Of a stretch of DNA of 64,000 nt, positions 59,003 to 64,000 are shown one piece after another. Below the pieces are notes generated by a model. It was not told where the DNA came from and ran no database searches. It saw nothing but the letters and a program-made list of their open reading frames with translations. Origin of the DNA: JANQFM01 sp035471925 (GTDB taxonomy: Bacteria; Acidobacteriota; UBA6911; RPQK01; DATIPO01); NCBI GenBank assembly GCA_035471925.1, contig DATIPO010000053.1, forward strand, positions 1 to 64,000, in the 5' to 3' direction. Position numbers and translations under genes: made by a program. The stretch's first letter is position 1. Every line of letters starts with the position of its first letter.

Positions 59003-62000
59003 ATGCTGAAATTCGATTCGCTGGAATTGCTGGGATTCAAGTCCTTCGCCGACAAGACGCGCGTGGTCTTCAGCGACCGCGTGACTTCGGTCGTGGGCCC
59101 CAACGGCTGTGGAAAGTCGAATCTTTCCGACGCCATCGGCTGGGTGCTGGGCCTGACCACGGCCTACAACCTGCGCGGCCAGCGCATGGAGGACTTGATC
59201 TTCAGCGGCACCCGGCAGCGCAAGCCCTCGGGCCTGTGCAAAGTCAAGCTGACGGTGAGCCGAAGCGGCGACACGCCCCTCATTCTCAACGGCGAAGAGC
59301 TGTCCGATGACAAGCTTGAAATCGGCCGCCGCCTCTACCGCTCAGGTGAAAGCGCCTACCTCATCAACGGACGCCGCTGCCGCCTCAAAGACATCCAGCG
59401 TTTCATCGATGAATCGGGACTGGGCTTCGCGCCCTATGCCATGATCGCCCAAGGCAAGATCGATTCCTTCCTCAATGCCCGGGCCTTGGAGCGGCGCACC
59501 ATCATCGAAGAGGCCGCCCAAATCAGCTCCTACCGTTCCAAGAGGCGTTCGGCCGAGATGAAGCTGGAGCTGGCTCAGCAGAATCTGGTGCGGGTGCAGG
59601 ACATCATTTCCGAGGTCGAACGCCAGTTGCGCTCCCTCAAGCGCCAGGCCAACAAAGCCCGCCGCTACAAGGCCCTGAAGGAAGAATTCGAAGGTCTGCA
59701 ACGGGCCAAGCTGGTCTTGGAATCGGCCGCTTTGAGCCTGCGTTCGGCCCAGCTTGAGGAAGAACGGAAGGGATTGGCCGAAACTGCCGAGAAGGTCAAC
59801 CGGGAACTCCGCCAGTGCGAGGCTCGCTACAAGCAAAGCGTGCAGGAGCGGGAGGAACTCGACGCTCGCCTTTCGGAACTGCGCAACAAGCGGTCAGAGT
59901 TGCGCCTGGAAGCTGACCGGGCCGCCAACTCCAAGCGCTACCATCAAGAGCAGATCGAGTCCATCGGCCGGCAACTGGAGAACAATGCCCGCGAGCGGCT
60001 CTCCATCGAACGATCATTGAAAAACGTCGATGAGGACGCCGCCCGGCTGAAAGGCGACCTCAAGGAACTGCAAGAGCGTCAGTCTCAGGTAAAGGCCGAC
60101 TTGGAGCAACGCCGCCAAGCGCTGGAAACGGCCGCGGATGAATTGGAGCAGGCCGAGTCGGGCATCGAGAATCTGCGCCAAAAACTGGTGCGGCTCTCCT
60201 CCGAGACAGCCTCGCTGGAGAATCAGGAAGAGCAGCTCAAAGCCCGGATCGAATCAGAGGAGCGACGGGCCCGGGAACTGGAAGACGAACGGGCCGACCT
60301 GGGTGTGGCCATCGAAGAACTTGAGGAACGTCAGGCTGCCGCCCAGGAGCAGTTGCAGGCCCAGGAAGCCCGCTTGCAGGAAATGTCTGAGGAACTCGAG
60401 GAAAAGCGCGAGGCTCGCCGTCTGCTGCGTGAAGATCTGGATGCGGCCGGCCAGGAATTGCAGGAGCGCCAGGGCAAGCTCATCGCCGCCCGCGAGCGAC
60501 TCCACTCTCTTCAAGAAGTGGAGATGAGCCGCAGCCAGTACAGCCAGGGCGTCCAGAAGCTGCTCAATCATCTGAAGAAAAACGGCGACCTGCAAAGCGG
60601 CGGCACACTGGCCGACTATCTGGAAACCGATCCGGACTTCGAGCGGCTGGTGGAAGAATTCCTCGACGAGGAACTGGAATATGTGCTGGTCGACTCGCTG
60701 GAGGACGCTCTCAAGGGAGTCGACCAACTGCGCAGCCTGAAAGCCGGCAAATGCACCTTTCTTGACTTGAGCCGGCAGGGCGAAGGCGGCCGCGACTATT
60801 CCCTTAACGGACTGTCAGGGCAAGAAGGCGTCTTTGGGACCTTGGGCGAAATCGTCCAGATGGCGCCCGAGGTGAGAGAGGCTTTCGACCGCGTCATGGC
60901 CGGACGGGCGGGGGCCGTCGTGGTGACCGACCTGCAACGGGCGGTGGGTCTGGCTGAAGCCCATCCTGAGCAGACTTTCGTGACTCTGGCGGGGGAATCG
61001 CTGGAACCCAGCGGCCTGGTTTCGGCCAGCGCCTCCAAGTCCAAGAAGCTGGGCCTGCTGAGCCTCAAGCGCAAGAAGCGCGAATTGGAAAAGAAGCTGG
61101 AGGCCCGCCGACGGGAGGCTGAACGTTGTCAGGCCGATCTGGAGAAGCGCCAAGCCGACCTCAAACGCGTGGTCGAAGATTGCCAGGCCCTGGAAGAAGC
61201 CGCCCACCAAGCCGAGAAGGAACTGGTGGGCGGCCGCCACCAAGCCGAGGGCCTGAGCGCCGATTTGCGGAGCCGGCGCAGCCAACTGCAACGCCAGGAA
61301 GAGCTGATCGAAGACCATTCACGCCAGACGGCCTCCCTGAAGCAGAAGCTCAAGGAACTGGAGGCCTCCCTGGACCAGCGCAAGCAGGAACGCGCTCAAG
61401 CCGAAGCCTCGCTGGAGGAACAACGCACCGGCCTTCAGCGGTTGCGCCAGGAGGTGGACCAGGCCCGATCGCTGCTCAGTGAGGCCCACCTCGACCGCCA
61501 AGTGATGGAGGAGCGGCAGGGAGCTCTAAACCGGGCCTTGAAACGCGTTGAAGAGCAACAAAAGGAACTCCATTCGCGTTTGGAGTCAGGCCGGCGCCTG
61601 CGTCAGGAAGGCCGCATGCGGCGCCGTGAGATGCGCGAGGAACTGGAGCGCCTGGAGCAGGACATCGAACGGTTCGCCCGCCAATCGAAGGAACTCGAGC
61701 AAGTCTTGGCTGAAAGCGAAAGCCGTCATCTGGACTGGAAACAGCGCCACCCCGAAATCGAAACACGCTTGGAAGCCCTGCGCGAGCGAAAGTCCGACCT
61801 TCAGGAGGAACGCTCCCACGTCGAGGTGGAACGCACCAAGGTCGAGACCCAACTGGAGAATGTCAGCCAGCAGTGCCAGGAAAACCTCAACATGACCTTG
61901 CAGGAGGCGGCCGCCAAAGTCGATCAGGACTCGCTCACGCTGCAAGACGTGCTGGGGCCCTATCAGGAACGCCGCCAGAAGCTGGAGAACTTCGGTCCCA

Positions 62001-62581
62001 TCAACATGACCGCCCTGCAGGAGTACCAGGAGAATGAGGAGCGGCACGAGTTCCTGGTCAACCAGCGCGACGACATCGAGCGCTCCATCGCCGACACCAC
62101 CAACGCCATCAAAGACCTCAACCGCCGTTCTCGCGAGAAATTCCAGGAGGCCTTCGAGGCCATCAACGGCCATTTCAAGGTGCTCTTCCAGAAGCTTTTC
62201 GGGGGAGGGGACTGCGGCATGCGGCTGCTTGACGAGGACGACATTCTAGAAAGCGGGCTGGACGTCTTCGCTCAGCCTCCGGGCAAGAAGCTTCAGCACG
62301 TCAGCCTGCTTTCGGGAGGGGAGAAGGCCCTCACCGGACTGGCGCTGCTGATGGCCCTCTTTCAGTACCGTCCCAGCCGCTTCTGCATCCTCGACGAGGT
62401 CGATGCCCCGCTCGACGACGCCAACGTCCTGCGCTTTTGCAAACTGGTCCAGGAAATGTCGGAAGTCACTCAGTTCATCGTCATCACCCACAACAAGCGC
62501 ACCATGGAAATCGCCGACTCCCTCTACGGCGTGACCATGGAAGAGGCTGGAGTCTCCAAGGTCGTCTCGGTGCGCTTCTAA
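59003..62581 (+). CDS. smc: Chromosome segregation ATPase SMC
   Basis: A 1192-residue condensin-like ATPase from ATG 59003; an in-frame TTG at 58985 is an alternative. The N-terminal head has LELLGFKSFADKTRVVF and the Walker A GPNGCGKSNLSDAIG. Two long coiled coils flank the hinge (about 510-680, with ETDPDFERLVEEFLDEELE). The C-terminal head has the signature LSGGEKALTGLALLMA and Walker B FCILDEVDAPLDDANV. It loops DNA for segregation. The scpA and scpB genes are not near. A TATAAT at 58866-58871 may drive it. Confidence 0.97.
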   Translation: MLKFDSLELLGFKSFADKTRVVFSDRVTSVVGPNGCGKSNLSDAIGWVLGLTTAYNLRGQRMEDLIFSGTRQRKPSGLCKVKLTVSRSGDTPLILNGEELSDDKLEIGRRLYRSGESAYLINGRRCRLKDIQRFIDESGLGFAPYAMIAQGKIDSFLNARALERRTIIEEAAQISSYRSKRRSAEMKLELAQQNLVRVQDIISEVERQLRSLKRQANKARRYKALKEEFEGLQRAKLVLESAALSLRSAQLEEERKGLAETAEKVNRELRQCEARYKQSVQEREELDARLSELRNKRSELRLEADRAANSKRYHQEQIESIGRQLENNARERLSIERSLKNVDEDAARLKGDLKELQERQSQVKADLEQRRQALETAADELEQAESGIENLRQKLVRLSSETASLENQEEQLKARIESEERRARELEDERADLGVAIEELEERQAAAQEQLQAQEARLQEMSEELEEKREARRLLREDLDAAGQELQERQGKLIAARERLHSLQEVEMSRSQYSQGVQKLLNHLKKNGDLQSGGTLADYLETDPDFERLVEEFLDEELEYVLVDSLEDALKGVDQLRSLKAGKCTFLDLSRQGEGGRDYSLNGLSGQEGVFGTLGEIVQMAPEVREAFDRVMAGRAGAVVVTDLQRAVGLAEAHPEQTFVTLAGESLEPSGLVSASASKSKKLGLLSLKRKKRELEKKLEARRREAERCQADLEKRQADLKRVVEDCQALEEAAHQAEKELVGGRHQAEGLSADLRSRRSQLQRQEELIEDHSRQTASLKQKLKELEASLDQRKQERAQAEASLEEQRTGLQRLRQEVDQARSLLSEAHLDRQVMEERQGALNRALKRVEEQQKELHSRLESGRRLRQEGRMRRREMREELERLEQDIERFARQSKELEQVLAESESRHLDWKQRHPEIETRLEALRERKSDLQEERSHVEVERTKVETQLENVSQQCQENLNMTLQEAAAKVDQDSLTLQDVLGPYQERRQKLENFGPINMTALQEYQENEERHEFLVNQRDDIERSIADTTNAIKDLNRRSREKFQEAFEAINGHFKVLFQKLFGGGDCGMRLLDEDDILESGLDVFAQPPGKKLQHVSLLSGGEKALTGLALLMALFQYRPSRFCILDEVDAPLDDANVLRFCKLVQEMSEVTQFIVITHNKRTMEIADSLYGVTMEEAGVSKVVSVRF

Positions 62582-62599
62582 GGGTGCCGGGCGGCCCCC

Positions 62600-62836
62600 T
62601 CAGCGGAAATCGCGTTTGTCGAGATCGTGACGGCGCAGCTTCTTGGTCAGGGTGTTGCGGTGCACGCCCATGGTTTCAGCGGCCTTGGACAGGTTGCCCT
62701 TGTTGACCTTGAGAGCCTTGATGATGAAAAGCTTCTCGAACACTTCCTGTGCCTCGTTCCAATAGATCCCTTTGTCCACCATCTCGTTGATGACGCTTTC
62801 CAGGACTTGCTTCATGGTGGAACGGGCTGCACTCAT
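62600..62836 (-). CDS. Fis-family helix-turn-helix protein
   Basis: A 78-residue protein from the ATG at 62836 (MSAARSTMKQVLESVINEMV), with GGGGAGAGAAGAG upstream. The C-terminal half reads KGNLSKAAETMGVHRNTLTK, the Fis/NtrC-type HTH motif with a basic ending RRHDLDKRD. It resembles the DNA-binding end of NtrC activators or of Fis, but it has no AAA+ or receiver domain. It could act as a small DNA-binding architectural or regulatory protein. Confidence 0.72.
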   Translation of the reverse strand: MSAARSTMKQVLESVINEMVDKGIYWNEAQEVFEKLFIIKALKVNKGNLSKAAETMGVHRNTLTKKLRRHDLDKRDFR

Positions 62837-62906
62837 CACTCTTCTCTCCCCGGCTCCGCTGGGCCGGCTTTCGGGGCGCCGCCGAAACTCCCGGCGGGCT
62901 GCGCTC

Positions 62907-63788
62907 TCAATGTTCATTTCGCCGCCGCCGCAAATCTTCGACCATGCTCCAATCGCCTTGGCGGACCGAGCCGAATGCAACCTTGGGCTTGACCTTGCCG
63001 TGGAAATCGCTGCCGGCGGTCGGGGTCAGATTCAGGCTCTCAGCTAATTCAAGATAACGTGCTGACGCTTTGGCGTCATGGTAGGAGGTGTAGACTTCCA
63101 ATCCCTGCAGGCCCATTTCCTTCATTTCCTGGAGGAGTCCGCCGTCCACAACACCAGGCTTGAGCCCGGGATGAGCCAGCACCGCTACCCCACTGAGGCG
63201 CCGCACCAGTGCGATGGCCCGCTCCAGCGAGGCTTCTCGGCGCGGGGTGTAGGCCGGACGCCCGGGCAGAAAGTGGTCCTTGTAAAAGCGCACCTCGCCG
63301 CTCTGGCGATGCTCGCTGTAGTAGGGCTGGAGGCGGGGATCGTTGGGGCTGGAGGACTTCTTGAGCAGCACTGCGGCGACGGCGGGTCCGGTCACGGGAC
63401 GCCCGCCGGTGGCTTCTTCGACCTCCTCCATCGACAGGTCAAAACCCATCTCGCTGAGCTTCTCCACCCGCCCCCGGTTCTGCTCCCGACGCGACTCCCG
63501 GATCGCCTTGAGGAACTCGCCCAGTTCCTGCGAGAGCCAGTCGACGAAGGGCGCCAGCAGGTGGAATTTATGTCCCCGGTGAGTGGTCGAGATCTCCACG
63601 TTGGGAATCAGGCGGGGAGCGAAGTCGCCCCTCATTTCCATGGCTTCGGCCACTCCCTCCACGGTATCGTGATCAGAAATGGAAAAGGCCCTCAGGCCCT
63701 GCTCGTGGGCTTTCCTCCAGATGCGCCCCACGCTCCACTCTCCGTCGCTGGAATGTTCGGAGTGAATGTGAAGATCGACAAAGCTCAT
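62907..63788 (-). CDS. PHP-domain phosphoesterase (TrpH/RNase AM-like)
   Basis: A 293-residue metal-dependent phosphoesterase. MSFVDLHIHSEHSSDG opens the PHP domain, FSISDHDTVEGVAEA provides the next metal motif, IPNVEISTTHRGHKFHLLA follows, and VAVLAHPGLKP and TAGSDFHGKVKP complete the metal site. Members of this group hydrolyse 5' ends of RNA or nucleoside 3',5'-bisphosphates. The start ATG shares an A with the purC stop (TGATG), so it is coupled to purC. Confidence 0.9.
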   Translation of the reverse strand: MSFVDLHIHSEHSSDGEWSVGRIWRKAHEQGLRAFSISDHDTVEGVAEAMEMRGDFAPRLIPNVEISTTHRGHKFHLLAPFVDWLSQELGEFLKAIRESRREQNRGRVEKLSEMGFDLSMEEVEEATGGRPVTGPAVAAVLLKKSSSPNDPRLQPYYSEHRQSGEVRFYKDHFLPGRPAYTPRREASLERAIALVRRLSGVAVLAHPGLKPGVVDGGLLQEMKEMGLQGLEVYTSYHDAKASARYLELAESLNLTPTAGSDFHGKVKPKVAFGSVRQGDWSMVEDLRRRRNEH

Positions 63789-64000
63789 CAGCGCTCCAGC
63801 TCCCCTCCGGTGAGAATGCGGAAAGCTTCCAGGTAGCGGCGGCTGGTGGCTTCGATGATTTCGTTGGGCAGATGAGGTCCGGGCGCTTGTTTGTTCCAGT
63901 CCAGGGTCTCCAAATAGTCGCGGACGAACTGCTTGTCGAAGGACGGCTGAGCTTGGCCGGGCTGATACTTGTCGGCGGGCCAAAAACGCGACGAGTCGGG
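63788..64000 (-). CDS. purC: Phosphoribosylaminoimidazole-succinocarboxamide synthase, C-terminal part (cut by window edge)
   Basis: The last 70 codons are in the window. They read PDSSRFWPADKYQPGQAQPS then FDKQFVRDYLETLDWNKQAP, typical of the SAICAR synthetase end of the yeast and Gram-negative type. It makes SAICAR from CAIR and aspartate in purine synthesis. The gene runs off the right edge. Its stop overlaps the PHP gene start by one base. Confidence 0.9.
   Translation of the reverse strand, partial: PDSSRFWPADKYQPGQAQPSFDKQFVRDYLETLDWNKQAPGPHLPNEIIEATSRRYLEAFRILTGGELER

Overview
This 64 kb window is a GC-rich bacterial chromosome segment. It is core genome rather than a mobile island: no insertion sequence, phage, CRISPR array or integrase is visible. 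Gene content fits Acidobacteriota or a close relative. The pointers are a VWFA-domain secreted protein of the type common in Acidobacteria, a secreted SpoIVB-like S55 protease, a MoxR/VWA pair, an exosortase H-like cluster, an RNase E/G downstream of a rod-shape operon, and M56/BlaI regulation. The phylum is an inference from family content, not proven.

Layout. 0-14.6 kb, mostly + strand: a cut-off PpiD-like chaperone (-), a diguanylate cyclase, the elongasome set mreB-mreC-mreD-mrdA-rodA, a 535-nt highly structured leader, ribonuclease E/G, mazG, a DUF1844 protein, an MBL hydrolase, ribF, gatC and gatA. 14.6-20.4 kb, - strand: a flavin monooxygenase followed by a small protein and a frameshifted nucleotidyltransferase, a non-coding interval with a 6S-like foldable RNA candidate, a CAT-anticodon tRNA, then queD, an exosortase, its membrane partner with a SEC-C tail, a membrane zincin, and lutC. 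20.5-27.8 kb, + strand: pfkA, a TlpA-like thioredoxin, the MoxR/VWA pair, fbp, an RpoH-like sigma factor and a zinc ribbon. 27.9-33.4 kb, - strand: folE-VWFA-queA and rpmE-prfA-prmC. Five to six copies of a GC-rich, palindrome-containing intergenic repeat lie only between 20.3 and 31.2 kb.

33.6-45.9 kb, + strand: rpsA with a long acidic tail, an HU/IHF gene, a 640-bp interval with three clustered DnaA boxes (oriC candidate), dnaA, dnaN, gyrB, gyrA, a TPR protein and a 54-residue bL33 gene. 45.9-54.7 kb: an orphan molybdopterin oxidoreductase, a BlaI/M56 pair with a two-site operator and EF-hands on the protease, sufE plus a sulfurtransferase, small conserved proteins, apaG, and an ECF sigma/anti-sigma pair with an RpoE-like promoter. 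54.7-64 kb: a secreted propeller protein and an S55 protease (-), smc (+), then a Fis-like HTH protein, a PHP phosphoesterase and the 3' end of purC (-).

Themes are cell-wall elongation, replication initiation and chromosome architecture, translation factors, tRNA modification (FolE, QueD and QueA cover early and late queuosine steps), and envelope proteolysis and sensing. The best candidates for something undescribed are the structured leader of the RNase E/G gene, the foldable RNA at 16.7-16.9 kb, the clustered intergenic repeat family, the exosortase/SEC-C/zincin operon, and the EF-hand M56 sensor.
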